This document shows, in pieces, positions 48,715-62,429 of a stretch of DNA of 64,000 nt (position 1 is its first letter; every line of letters starts with the position of its first letter). Source of the DNA: Alnus glutinosa (taxonomy: Eukaryota; Streptophyta; Magnoliopsida; Fagales; Betulaceae); the NCBI RefSeq assembly GCF_958979055.1, contig NC_084886.1:50179654-50243653 (forward strand), given 5' to 3'. A program made the translations under genes and the position numbers. Below the pieces are notes generated by a model that was given only the letters and a program-made list of their open reading frames with translations, had not been told where the DNA came from and ran no database searches.

Positions 48715-48970
48715 TGACGCCTGGTAATTTGCTTAAAGGCGCTGATTAATTTATAGAGAGAGAGAGAGAGAGAGAGGAAAAGGAAGGCAGCGTTTGTGAA
48801 GAGAGTAGAAAATTGAAAACAGGTTAGCAAAGAAGAAACAAAAGAGGTTGGCTTCGTCTTGTAGTGCCTCGTGACATGTTCTTTGTAGTGTTGTGGACGA
48901 TAGTCATCAAAATTCTCTGGCATCACAACTAAGAGAAAATGAACCATTATCTGCGCCTACTTGCACGTTG
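48715..48970. other. PLA2 upstream region
   Basis: Promoter-proximal sequence with a (GA)n stretch; no further element could be assigned. Confidence 0.4.
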
Positions 48971-49164
48971 GAGTAATTCTATGTAACATTTTATTTTATT
49001 TTTTTATCTATTAAAATTAAATTGATGTGGCCTTTAAAATCATTCATGAATTTGAGATGAATTATTATTGGATGACTGTGATCCAAATGTGATTTTAAAA
49101 CTCACATCAATTTTAAAAGAATAAAAAAAATAATAAAAGATGGTCCATAACATTACTGTTACTC
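48971..49164. mobile_element. Palindromic MITE (GAGTAATT family), copy 4
   Basis: Left end GAGTAATTCTATGTAACATT; right end, complemented, GAGTAACAGTAATGTTATGG. Inner arms AAATTGATGTGGCCTTTAAA and TTTTAAAACTCACATCAATT pair, as in the elements at 13514-14259. Confidence 0.65.
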
Positions 49165-51366
49165 GTTGTCACTGTGATTTAAAAGTTATTTAGGTTATTT
49201 GTTTGTTATTGTATTTTTGGGTTTTTTTTTTAATTTTTTTTTTTTTTTTTAGTTTGAACAAATCTTTTGATGTCATAGGGAAATAAAATAATAATAATAA
49301 TAATAATAATAGTTTTGTATTTTGAGATATTTGTTAATGTTTTTATTTGTTAATGTTTGTTAATTAATCTATATGCGAAGGAAATTGTTAAGTAATCGAT
49401 TAAATTCATCATTTCTTAACAATTTAAACTTTTAGAATAATAAGTTATTTAACAACTTTTATGCAGTTTACATGTTTTTATTGAAAAGATAAGAGAGAAA
49501 AAAAAATTATATATATATATGTCAATTTAATAACTTCAAGAAAAAAATTAAAACCAGGTTTCAAGAATATTATTGTTATTTCAAGAAAAAGAGGGTTATA
49601 TTTCTTTTGTATACTTACCTTAAATTTAATTAGTCAAAGATTAATAAAGGTTCGATATAATATGAAGAAAACATTAATTATTTTAATGTTTTGATCAGGT
49701 ATATAAACGATTTTTTTTACTTTTATTTAGTAATTCAATTGAAATCAGTAGATTTTGAAAAAAATTATATATAATTCTGTCAACAAAATTATAATTTGAA
49801 AACGATGTCCATCTAATGGTAGATTTTAATACTTTTTTTAATAGATAAAGTTTGAGAATTGGGTGATAAATAAAATTATATAAAAGCAAAGAATCTTACT
49901 AGGAATTGACAAGGAAATCACACCTACGTGCTTAACTTATAACTATCTTGAATGAAGATCTAAGAGACAATCAAATGAAGATGGAGACGGTCAACCAACC
50001 CACCTGTCCAAAAAACTATTATCAACCGTAAGAGACTCTCCAAAAGGTAATTGGGGGCATCATTGATTGTGACTTTCGTACTCTTTTTAAAAATTGAAAA
50101 AATATTTAAGGTATTATAATTTTTTAATAAATTGACGTGACAGTTCACATGATATTGTTAATTACAATTAAATTTAATTATTTAGTAATTGTCATAATAA
50201 ATTTTATGTAAACTGTCACATCAATTTGTAATGAATTTGTATCAAAAGTTGTTATAGCCCTAACAATACTCTTTAATAATTTTAATTTGTAATTACGCAA
50301 TAGGATAGCTGCTATCTATCCTACTTTCTTCCAAGCATGCAAATACTGAAATAGAAGAGAAGTAAGCATAGTTTGGGATTCTTTAACCACCATTTTGGCT
50401 ATCAACAAAGCTAATATATTCTCATAATGATCTTTCTCTATGACCATTGCTGATATTCATCAGTATCTGCAGTTTGTTCAAAGATGGATAGATGGACTAT
50501 ATCAAAAAAAATCGTAAGTGCTCATTTTTTTGCGCTCCACATTGCTAAGTAGGTTTCTAATCTTGTGTTTGGAAATATTCACAATTCTTCTCTTATTCTC
50601 TCTTTCATTAAAATCAATAGTGGGAAAGATCCCGATGTCAAATCCCCAATTTTTCCCTTTATTTACTCCAAAAAAAAAAAAAATCGGTGAGCAAACCTAA
50701 GAGTGTTGACTTGTGACCAAGCGGCCAAAGATTGAAAGATTAACTAGATGGTTGTTGGATTAGCTGCCCGCTACATGGAGTCCCCTTTAGCGCGTCTTTG
50801 GTCATCCCATTGTGGCTACCGCAATTTTCTATAATTAGCTATTCGAATTGCAATTAATTCGAACAATTAACTGAAAGAGAACTCTTATGAGTCTACAAGT
50901 TCAAGCAAATAGGCCTCATACCTCAAGTTATTATAACACCTACCTAAGTTGGTAGGTGCCATTGAGCCCTTCTCTCATTCACAGATCCGCCAAGCTGCAA
51001 TTCAGTCAGAATTGCAACAAATCTCATAGGCCTCCCCACCAATAATGGGTGATAACACATTCAAACTTAAAACAAAAAAACAGAAAGTTTAAGAAGGTGA
51101 TGCATGTGGATGCAACCTTTTTTCCTGTTCAAAGTACAGCATCTAGTTTCCAATTGTTCCCATCGGAGACAATGACTTCTTCAAGATATTTGCAAGGTGG
51201 ACGTAGACAGAGCTAAAAAATTGATGAGAGGACACCAATTGTCCAATAGGGTAACCTTAATGGAGCCCAGCCATGCAGAATTTTGCTAAATAAATATCTA
51301 TATGCCGTCATGTCAGTGAAGATGCAAAACAATAACTTTACGCTATTTTTTTTTTTTTTTTTAAGC
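49165..51366. other. Intergenic, no gene seen
   Basis: T-rich runs (49225-49252), (ATA)n at 49285-49310, and one palindromic element at 50113. No exon or RNA gene was recognised. Confidence 0.5.
50113..50238. mobile_element. Small palindromic MITE-like repeat
   Basis: AAATTGACGTGACAGTTCAC...TGTTAATTACAATT on the left pairs with AATTGTCATAA...GTAAACTGTCACATCAATTT on the right. A half-like relative is at 62920-62955. Confidence 0.55.
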
Positions 51367-51495
51367 AGTGGTCATTGCACAACACAACTGTAGACACATG
51401 GGTGAAATTCATATGGTAAAACCTACTTTATGGATCTCATCCCATGTGTCCACACTCCTGCACAACATGTGCACAACTATTGTGCAGAGTCATTT
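51367..51495. mobile_element. Short MITE-like inverted repeat
   Basis: AGTGGTCATTGCACAACACA...GACACATGGGTGA on the left against ATCCCATGTGTCCACACTCC...TTGTGCAGAGTCATTT on the right; the arms pair imperfectly. Confidence 0.5.
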
Positions 51496-51535
51496 CTCTC
51501 TTTTTTTCCCTATAAAAAACAAGTAGCTAAAAATT

Positions 51536-52344
51536 AGGATTGTCAATTTTTAACACGACCTGTGAACCCGACACGAACACGACATGAAAATACAAGGTTT
51601 GGATTTGGGATAATCGGGTTCGAGTTATAATCGGTCAACCTGATTATGACACGTTTAATTTTTTTTTTTTTTTTTTAAGTCTCCAAAACGGCAATTCGAC
51701 AAAAGCAAAACAGAAATGAGAAAACTCTAGCCGCACCGCTGCCACCGCATCACTTTTCTTTTCACTTCACCTTCTTCACGCGACACACCTTCACTTCACC
51801 TTCTGGCTTCTTCACGCCGACGCCGCACCGCTCCTTGGCTAACCTTCTTCACTTCCCAATTTCTCTTGCGCCGGGGATCTGAGCGCCAAGAGCGACGTGT
51901 TCGGCTTTGGGATCTTGCTGTTGGAGATCATCAGCGACAGGCACGCCATCGACGTGAACTACAGCCCGCCCTTGGTGGAAGACTGGGCGGTGCAATTGAT
52001 CAAGCACGACGAATTCGCCGAAATCTGCGATCGCCGGATCGATTCTCGGATCCAACTGTCCAAGCCCAATCATACTTGCTCTACCTCGTCAGTCGTCACC
52101 TCGTGTCCTCCGTCCTTGTGGCCTGTGGAATGAGGCTATGCTGGCGAGCAGAGAGCGCTGTAGTGACTCAGTGAGCACAGATTAACTAAACATGTTTGTG
52201 GGTTCAGGTCGTGTAACCCAATTTAGTATTGGGCCGTGTTCGGATTTAATGTTATGACCCGATCAATAATCGGGTCGTGTTCATGTTTGACCCGATCGTG
52301 TTATCGGGTCAACTAGGTTGGCACAAACCCGAATTGCCAAGCCT
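51536..52344. mobile_element. Pack-MULE: Mutator-like element B carrying a kinase gene fragment
   Basis: Ends AGGATTGTCAATT (left) and AGGCTTGGCAATT (right, complemented). Flanks GCTAAAAATT (51526-51535) and ACTAAAAATA (52345-52354) share the central 8 bases, a target duplication of the Mutator-like kind. Subterminal blocks AACCCGACACGAAC, AATCGGGTTCGAG, ATCGGGTCGTGTTC match element A (27681) closely, so the two are sisters, but the interiors differ. The interior here (about 51690-52180) is GC-rich and encodes a kinase piece on the plus strand. No transposase. Confidence 0.85.
51876..52075 (+). pseudogene. Captured receptor-like kinase fragment inside the Pack-MULE
   Basis: Reads DLSAKSDVFGFGILLLEIIS, then DRHAIDVNYSPPLVEDWAVQ, LIKHDEFAEICDRRIDSRIQ before leaving homology. 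This is kinase subdomain IX onward (the SDVFGFGILLLE motif with its invariant Asp), in the style of CRINKLY4-related/CCR receptor-like kinases (VNYSPP...DWAVPLIK...ICDRRI). All N-terminal kinase parts, including the ATP site and catalytic loop, are absent, so it has no kinase activity. The frame is intact over about 65 codons and GC-rich, unlike the flanks. Confidence 0.78.
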
Positions 52345-52354
52345 ACTAAAAATA

Positions 52355-53261
52355 CTATCCTTCACATAATAATTTAGCCCAATATTCTCACAAGAGTAAC
52401 GCTACACGTAATTCAATCACGAATTTTAACACATTAGCATGCGATTGAAGATATATCAGCTAAAAAAAACAACTATATTAAAACATTCTAATTACATGCT
52501 TCCACCTGCCAGAAGTTGTAAAGAAGTTAAAAACTAGTTGAAACTCAAGCATTTTCCTTCTCAAAACCATTTCCCTTATTCTCAAAAACCCAAGACGCAT
52601 ATAAAAGCATTAAGCGGGCTAATTAACAGAAAAATAGGTCGTTTCCTTATGGCATCATACCCATAGCACATCCTGGATCAAATAAAGAGTATGGCCCTAT
52701 GGGCTTGCGTCAAGTCGTCGCCACATCCATTCACTAGTTATTGATGACCTAACAATTGTTACAATTCCTTCCTTCCCAAGGGATGGCTAGAGTCCAAGAC
52801 GCAGATCAAAGTCAAATCTTGGAAAAACACCATTGCGAAAATCTAGACCCAGTCTAAAATCCAGGCTAATCCATTGAAATATGGTGTGCGACTGAGTGTG
52901 AATATCCGTGACAAGAAATTAATCCATGACCGCAAACTAACGCAAAGCAAATGCCACATTGATCATCCGGGCAATCACCCCTAGCCCATATTATAAAGAC
53001 CAAAGCAATGCTCAATCAACTAAAAGTAATAGGTTTGATTTCACAACACATCAAAAACGAATAGCTGTCAAGGCACATGCAATGCCCTAAAAAATTCAAA
53101 GCATTTTAGAACAAAGTAACATTGCAACCATCTCAAAAGTACAAAGCTACATGTCGGATTTCTAAAAGTCTACTAACAAACTTTTTGATACTACCATGGT
53201 TCAAACAAAACAGACAGTGACCCACTAGAATGCATAGCACTTCTTCCTCACAATCAGTAGT
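52355..53261. other. Intergenic and 3' flank of the ubiquitin-L40 gene
   Basis: Starts with a half MITE-like sequence (GAGTAACGCTACACGTAATT at 52394, cf. the GAGTAATGCTAT element at 56016). The right part is the probable 3' untranslated region of the minus-strand gene. Confidence 0.5.
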
Positions 53262-55575
<2,314 letters not shown>

Positions 55576-55585
55576 GGGTAGAGAT

Positions 55586-55594
55586 TTAGGGTTT
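55586..55594 (-). promoter_or_regulatory. Telo-box AAACCCTAA
   Basis: AAACCCTAA on the minus strand, 10 bp upstream of the TATA box. Telo-boxes near the start site are a known hallmark of plant ribosomal-protein and other translation genes, and fit this gene. Confidence 0.6.
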
Positions 55595-55897
55595 TGGATG
55601 GGTGATAGGTGGTGTTTGGTTATGACGTTTAGGAAGTCCTTTCGATGAATTATAATTTGTAAAGTGCTGCTTCTTTGTTTAATGGGTTATGCGAGTCCAA
55701 ACTCCAAAATATGAGTGGGATAATCCTTGTTCCTTTGTGATGGAATGACAAATCATAAATGATAAGTATATCAAATTTTTTATTAAGAGATAGGTACAAA
55801 AATAATATGAAATTTATTTATTATAAATGATTAAAATAATAATCGATATAAATATTATGGGTACCAATGAATAAGATTTACATCATTTTGGTACCGG

Positions 55898-55985
55898 AAA
55901 TAAATTTTTTACAAGTTGTTTTGTAAGAAATTTCATACAAACTATATATAAGATTGACATGAGTCCCTTGACATGTAAAAAACCT
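55898..55985. repeat. Diverged half copy of the 16181 MITE
   Basis: TTGTAAGAAATTTCATACAA, ACTATATATAAGATTGACAT and GAGTCCCTTGACATG follow the left arm of the element at 16181 in order. The right arm is not seen. Confidence 0.5.
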
Positions 55986-56015
55986 TTCAAAAGCATGTTT
56001 AAGACTTATTCATAA

Positions 56016-56192
56016 GAGTAATGCTATTTAGTATACTGATATACGATTGCATGCAATTTAATGATGTAGTAGTAAAAATTAATCATTGAATCAGTACTTA
56101 TAAAAAATAAAATAAAATCAATCGCTAATTTTCACTGCTACACCATCCCAATTGTATAACATTTTTATAGTAATTTACTAAATGGCATTACT
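56016..56192. mobile_element. MITE with AGTAATGCYATTTAGTA ends
   Basis: Left AGTAATGCTATTTAGTA and right, complemented, AGTAATGCCATTTAGTA. The arms continue to pair (GTAGTAGTAAAAATTA against GTAGCAGTGAAAATTA). 177 bp. Confidence 0.8.
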
Positions 56193-56548
56193 TTAATTGT
56201 GATATGGTAAACAAATCAAAAGTCCCAAGTATAAACTCCAATCCTCACTCCATAATATATTTTACCATTAGGGCATGTTTATGCAGAATATGCTCCTAAA
56301 ATAAAATGGTTACTCCTGTTTGTTGGATTGCATATCATTAATTAGAATAACCATTCTTATTCCCCAAAATAGAAGAATTGCTATTATTCCAGAAAATGAG
56401 AAGAATATATGTTTGTTACAAGGATAAGGTCTTAATAGAGGAATAGCCTATTATAGTTTATTTATTATTTCAATAAAGAAAGTTATATTCCAATCGCCTT
56501 GTTAGGTAAGTAGGGAGATTTTCTTTTATTTTCTTAATTTAAGTAAGG

Positions 56549-57185
56549 AAAAAATACACATATTCCCCTTAAACTACCACTCAATTATCAATGGGATTTG
56601 ATTGCTGTACTATATGGGCACAACACCCCCTCACATGCCCATCCTCATGTGAGGGGGTGTTGTACCAATGTAATAAATCTAACATTTTCAATTATCAATG
56701 TACCTCCCAAACTACAAATTGTATTAATGTCTCTCTCAAACTATTAAAAAATGTCAATGTTATCTATAATACCAACAAAAAGACAAAAAGGACCATAAAT
56801 TTTTTTGAATAAGACAAAAATTTCCATATAAATTAAAAAAAAAAAAACTAAAACTAAAAAAGAAAAAAGAAAAAAAAAAACGAAAAAGAATGATTTTTCT
56901 TTAAAAAAAAAAAACTAAAAAATATTTTTTTAAGAAAAATAAACAAACGAAAAAAAAAGAAGGAAAAAACAGTTTTTATTTTTATTTTTTATTTTTTTGG
57001 TATAAATTTTTGTTATTTTATATTTTTTTAGTTTTTATTTTATTTTAATAATTTTATGAAGGATATTTTTGTCATTAAGAGGACATTGACATTTTTTGGT
57101 AGTTTAGAGAAGGACATTGATACAATTGGTAGTTTGCGGAGTACATTGACAGTAAGGTGGTAGAGGTTATGTGTACTTTTCTCTT
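56549..57185. mobile_element. Large palindromic MITE-like element with internal GC hairpin
   Basis: Left arm AAATACACATATTCCCCTTA, AACTACCACTCA, TCAATGTnnCTCCCAAACTAC; right arm, complemented, AAAGTACACATAACCTCTAC, CACCTTACTGTCAATGTAC, TCCGCAAACTACCAATTGTA. The centre (56820-57050) is almost pure A then pure T runs. A perfect 18-bp GC-rich hairpin sits inside the left arm at 56620-56663. 637 bp, no protein. Confidence 0.65.
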
Positions 57186-57190
57186 TAATT

Positions 57191-57318
57191 AATATTAGTA
57201 TTTACAGGTCCTATGGGGATTTGACCTGATTTGATTTTGTATTTTCTTTTATTTTCCCAGTTTAGGTAATATTAGTATTTTTGGGTCCTATGGGGATTTA
57301 ACCTGGTTTGATTTTGTA
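57191..57318. repeat. 77-bp period tandem duplication
   Basis: AATATTAGTATTTACAGGTC, CTATGGGGATTTGACCTGAT at 57191 recurs at 57268 as AATATTAGTATTTTTGGGTC, CTATGGGGATTTAACCTGGT. About 51 bp of each unit are alike. Confidence 0.75.
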
Positions 57319-58361
57319 ACCCTATTTAAACCAATGTTTGGTTGAATAAATATTATGCAAAAAATTAATCATAAATCTTGTGTTTGAAAAAGTTTAGATT
57401 TTCTTTAACGAATCTAAATAGTATAGGTTTCCTCAAAACATAACAAATTATCCCATTACATGTTTGAGAAATTATTCACGTAAAAAATGTTCCTTGAATA
57501 ATAGACTATGTTTTTTTTTTTCTTATTAAAAACCTCACATTAATTTATGTTTTCAAATCAATATTAAAAAAAAAAAAAAAAAACAAAGGAATTCTATAGG
57601 TGGTTTGCTACCCCGCCTAGGCGCCTACCCTCATAAAGGCTCGAGGGTGGTCATAGCTACCTCCAAATGTCGTAAAGGGTGATCGTAGCTACCCAGTGTT
57701 CATCAAAGGTAGTCTTGTCCATTTTTTATGTTATGCTCGAGTGGGCACTAACGAGCCATCCATAGAATTTTCGATTTTATTTTCAATTTTGGGTATTTTA
57801 AAAAAGTGTAAAAGCATATAACAACACAATAAGAATGATCATTTTATTCAGATTTCTTATATTTTCGATAATACTCATTCTTAATCGTAAAGGAATTTTG
57901 GGTACCCAAAATTTTCAACCCAATTCTATGTTGTTTTTTTCACAAAAACATGTTTGGGTACCCAGGTGGGTCATATTTGTTTTTATTCGGTCTCATTCAA
58001 CCCGTGTGGGTTACCCGATTACTATCAGCGTAAATTTTGAGGTGAATCAAGGAAAATTCACCCAAACCCAACGTCCAACTGTCCAAGTGTTCAACGCACT
58101 ATCCTTCAGATTATGGCTGGCAATTGTCGGCCATTTTTCAAAAGGCAAAAACCAAAAAATGGTGTATTGCCTGCTGCCATGTACATTGCACATTTTTTGA
58201 CCATCAGATGAAATTTTATTGCATCTTCACCGTTCAGTTCCAATAGGAGAAAACGAGCTCACCGTGGGATCGGCTTTGGGTGGTCGCAGCACACGGGTTC
58301 TAAAAGGGGTCTGTCTGTCGAGAAGACGAAGCTGTGTGATTATTTTGGGTCGAAGGCGTCA
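57319..58361. other. Intergenic and PGL upstream region
   Basis: At 57590-57740 a GCTACC/GGGTGGTCATAGCTACC repeat cluster partly resembles CACCCTCAAATGGCCG words at 18400-18490. Frames at 57835-58200 have no recognisable domain. The last 150 bp are GC-rich, as expected for the PGL leader. Confidence 0.45.
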
Positions 58362-61193
58362 ATGGCGGCAACAGCTGAGAGGAAGGTCGAGGTGTTTGAT
58401 ACGGAGGAGGTGCTGGCTGTGTCTCTGGCCAAGTACGTTGCCGATCTGTCTGATAAGTTCTGCAAAGAGAAAGGGGCTTTTACCATCGTTTTGTCTGGTG
58501 GGTCTCTCATCGAGTCCCTCAGGTAAGAAGGGTTTTTTTTTTTTTTTTTCCCTTGTTTTGTTTTGATTTGTTGATATACCCCGGATGATAAGTTCGGTTG
58601 ATGGGAAACTGCAAGGAAATGAAAGGAAAATGGAGATCTAGGTTCGGGACTAAAATCATCTGTTAACTGTCTGTGCTGCTGAGCATGTGGGCAAGCTAGC
58701 TTTATTTGTTGGGTACGTTTTTTATGGTCTGTTTGGTGGGGAAGAAAAAATTGAGAATTATTGGTTATTCATTATTATTGGACCAGATGAAATAGATGCA
58801 AAATTTTCCATATTCCAAGTTTTATCTAACGGTTTTAGAGCAACTCCTTCAATAATAGCCAAAAATAGCTTCTGAAAAGGTAAAATTCAAAACTTTAACT
58901 ATTGTTTTTTATTTTCAGATTCTTTATTTTACTCTACTTATATTTAAATATTATTTCCCATTTTTTATACCCAAACCGAAACTTCTCATAGACAAAGCTT
59001 CAACCCACTCAACCAAGAACTCAATACACCATGATCGGCCATTACCAATGGTCCATTACCAAAAATCCTCAAGAACACCCATTCAATACTATAATCTTCC
59101 AACAACTACTTCCACAATTCGGCCAACAAGAGAGAAATATAATCAAAAACTAAACTCCAAAATCAAAACCACATGAATTCCTCTTTGAATCAACATCATC
59201 ACAATCCAATCCCAAATCAAACTAAAAATGGAAATCAAAGCCTACGAAATTCACTTACCCAAAAACGGATTTCTTCTTGTTTGGGCACCGGAACCCAAAG
59301 CTCCCACTGGCTTCACCGTCGTCGAGCTGTGACCCACCAGCCCAGGCGCTGTCGTCCGCCCCAAAAGGTGGCTAGCCCACCGCACGTTTCTCTCAAGCTC
59401 TCTGTTTCTCTCTCTCTCTCGCTCAACTCTCTGTATCTCTCTCTCACTGGGTCTCACTCTTCTCCGTGAATCTCTCGGTATGGAACGGCAGAGAAAGAGG
59501 AGAAAAAAAAAAATTTAAAAAGGGGGAGAGGGTAATGGGTTTCTGTTTTGCACGAACAGGGGAGGGGGTGTTGTGCGTGTCACCCAAAAAAAAATCACAA
59601 CACCCATTTGTTTTTTTTTCTACAGAAAATCAACACTGAAATGAAAAGAAAACAATAGCAATTAACCTTTGAAAACTGATATTTTGAAGGAATTTCATAA
59701 TTCCAAACTGAGTTTTACTTTTAGTGTTGCGGAGAAAGGAGGAGAAATGGAAGATGAAGTTTCGTTGACGGAGAGGGAGAGGGAGAGAGAGTGAAGGGGA
59801 GAGAGAAAACAATAAACAATGGTGGGAGAGAGAGAAACAAATAATAAATAATGGAGATGCTCTTACTAGGTTGAGGTGAGTTTCTGATGTTCAATTTTAC
59901 TGAACGGTGCTGAATTCACAAGTGAAAATGATATATTTTTTCCTTTTACATGGTTTTACTAGTAGCCTCGAAGGGTAAAAGTCAGGGGTGGTTGATGAAA
60001 TGGGGAATGTAATTGCGTGATTTTGGGATTTCAGGAAACTAGTAGAACCCCCGTACATCGATTCAGTTGAATGGTCGAAATGGCATGTCTTTTGGTTAGA
60101 CGAAAGAGTAGTGCCCAAGGATCACAAAGACAGTAACTATAAGCTTGCTTACGATGGACTTCTATCTAAGGTATGTTTGTTGATAATGTTCTAATTTTAT
60201 ATTTACGCAGAATGCATATTAAGATAATGCTGTTGTTTGTGATACCATTAATGCTTTATTTTGAATATTGCATTGGGTGTATTCAGACATGTTTTATTGC
60301 GTTGGAACTTGTAAACTTGTGGTGGATCTAAGACTATTGGCTGCACGACTTAGTTGTGGCTTTACTTGAGTTGAAGGCATTGCAAGGAAATAGTAAGGTC
60401 AAAATAAATTATTGGGTCACTTATGAACAAATTTATGAGAGCATAGTTTGGTTGTGACATTGTTGAGTTGAATTATGATTGGTTTAGGTTCAGGTAGGTA
60501 AAAGCAAAGATTTGTGTATTGTTGAATGATAAACGATGTCTTATACCATTTTATGAAGATTTATAAACTCTAATTCCAGATGATTATCCCTGATTGATTG
60601 TAGTTAGAAGGCAGTCTCATATTCTTTAGTCGACTTACTAATAGCAATTTTCATTTTTCCATCCATGGCCACTCCAGTTGTGATACTCTTAAGTCAATCT
60701 AAACCTGTTTAACTTTCTTCTCGGGCAGGTACCAATTCTCCCTGGCAATGTTTATGCCATCAATGATGCACTGTCAGCTGAGGGTGCAGCCGATGATTAT
60801 GAGACCTGTCTCAAACATTTGGTTACCTGTGGTGTACTAGCTTTATCAGCAGCTAGTGGGTTTCCAAAGTTTGATCTCATGCTGCTGGGAATGGGTCCAG
60901 ATGGACATGTGGCTTCTCTATTCCCAGGGCACCCTCTCCTAAAAGAGAAAGAGAGATGGGTCACCTTCATTAAGGACTCGCCAAAACCGCCTCCGGAGAG
61001 AATTACTTTTACTTTTCCAGTGATCAACTCGTCTGCATATATTGCCCTTGTGGTGACTGATGCCCCTCAAGCTGGAGCAGTGCAAAGAGCATTAGGAAAT
61101 GGACAAAATTCTGATAAGCTGCCTGTTCAAATGGTTTCACCTGAAGGAGAGCTGACTTGGTTTCTGGACAAGGATGCAGCTTCAAAGCTGTAG
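58362..61193 (+). CDS. PGL: 6-phosphogluconolactonase, cytosolic type
   Basis: Three exons: 58362-58522, 60035-60170, 60729-61193; 253 residues. It hydrolyses 6-phosphogluconolactone to 6-phosphogluconate, step two of the oxidative pentose phosphate pathway, supplying NADPH and pentoses. Family motifs in order: GAFTIVLSGGSLIESLR (substrate-phosphate loop, near residue 40), WHVFWLDERVVPKDHKDSNY (near 75), FDLMLLGMGPDGHVASLFPG with the catalytic His (near 150), PPERITFTFPVINSS, and the C-terminal WFLDKDAASKL. There is no N-terminal extension beyond MAATAERKVEVFD, so a plastid transit peptide is absent and the cytosolic PGL1/PGL2/PGL5 type is likely; the -SKL end is a peroxisomal PTS1 signal, seen also in relatives. 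Intron 1 (1.5 kb) carries an insertion. Confidence 0.95.
58837..59863. mobile_element. Insertion with AGAGCAACTCC ends in PGL intron 1
   Basis: Left AGAGCAACTCCTTCAATAAT and right, complemented, AGAGCATCTCCATTATTTAT form an imperfect terminal inverted repeat. The interior contains a GC-rich island (59270-59480) ending in a (CT)n stretch, and GA-rich runs at 59770-59835. No transposase and no clear target duplication, so the boundaries are tentative. Confidence 0.5.
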
Positions 61194-61789
61194 GGGTTGG
61201 AATATCTTTAGCTTTGTGAGTTGATCTATATAGTAAATAAGCATGTTGATCTTGCACTGTGGTTCCATCGGAGATCATATAGGTGTTCTGCTGGACTTTG
61301 TGATCTCTGTAGTAGGTAACAACTAGTGTGCTTTTTCCATCTTCTCTGATGGCAATAAAAGAAGGTAGGTACTTGGTCCAGTTGTGCTCAAGAGAGTGTG
61401 AACATTTGGTAACGAACATTCAAATGTGTGTTCTCATATATGCTTGTTCATCATAAATTCATGTTGTGTAAATGCTTGGTGATATGCCCACTTTTTCCAG
61501 TAATAAGTAAAGAGTGAGAGGCCCCATATAGATCAAGACTCTTGCCTTTGCCCTGCCTGCCAAACCCAACCTGAAACCATCTAACATATTCTCCTCTGCT
61601 GCCCTTAGCAAAAATTCTTTGGAGAAATTCAAACTGGCCTATTGATTCAACACCCTTTGAGCATCAACCTATCACCACCTGGATCAAGGCCATCCTCAAT
61701 CCTCATTCCCACTTAGCTAGACGTTTCGAACCCACGAGGCTGCCTTGAGATCAACCATCTCCAAGCCAGAAGATTGGACACCCCACCCC
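61194..61789. other. 3' flank of PGL and intergenic
   Basis: Likely PGL 3' untranslated region to about 61510, then sequence that merges into the LINE relic. No other gene. Confidence 0.45.
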
Positions 61790-62120
61790 CTCCTCTCCCT
61801 ACGGAAATCTCAAAGTAAACTTTGATGTTGCAATTAGACCCACTTTTGCTATTGCAGCTGCAGTTCTAGGCAATAGAAAAGGTGACATGATTGCAGCCGA
61901 AGCCTAATGCCTCCCCCAAACAGGAAGTAAATTCTGGAGAAGCTCAAGCAACCTTACTGGCAGTGTACGTAGCTAGCAGCATCACATAGTCTCAAGCCTA
62001 TCCACCTGGTAAGGGATTCTCTAGTGGTTGTTCTGGCAATTAACAACCTGCTCTCACAATAGACTGGCAAATTACAAGCACCATATCAAACATCCATTGA
62101 AGCTCTCTATTTTTCCTAGT
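61790..62120 (+). mobile_element. Decayed LINE RNase H fragment
   Basis: Plus strand, with frame changes: LKVNFDVAIRPTFAIAAAVL, GNRKGDMIAAEA, then GEAQATLLAVYVAS and VRDSLVVVLAINN. This is the RNase H domain that ends plant LINE ORF2. Stops and shifts show it is dead. Confidence 0.7.
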
Positions 62121-62193
62121 TGGATGGCATCAAAGAATAAAGATCAGTAGATGTGCCAATTTGAGGGCGCATAATGTACCCAAATAGGCTGCT

Positions 62194-62391
62194 CCCACAA
62201 TGTATTTGGAGGCATTCCGACTAACTCTCATTTGCTTTCCTCTATTCGAATAAAAATTGAAAAGGATCCCTGTGTCTTGTCTTGTATATTGCTCAGAGAG
62301 AGAGAGACGCCCCGCAATGTATTTTGGAAGCATTCCCACCGACTCATTTGCTTTCCTCTATTCGTATAAAAATTGAAAAGATCTTGTATAT

Positions 62392-62425
<34 letters not shown>
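62194..62425. repeat. Imperfect tandem duplication, about 117-bp period
   Basis: CACAATGTATTTGGAGGCAT, ... CATTTGCTTTCCTCTATTCG, ATAAAAATTGAAAAG, CTTGTATATTG then a GA run, occurs at 62196 and again from about 62314; the second GA run is longer (62392-62425). Confidence 0.8.

Positions 62426-62429
<4 letters not shown>

Noticed and set aside
51866-52174. Arg-rich frame overlapping the captured kinase fragment
   Set aside because: It is a shifted reading of the GC-rich kinase sequence, whose own frame matches kinase subdomain IX.
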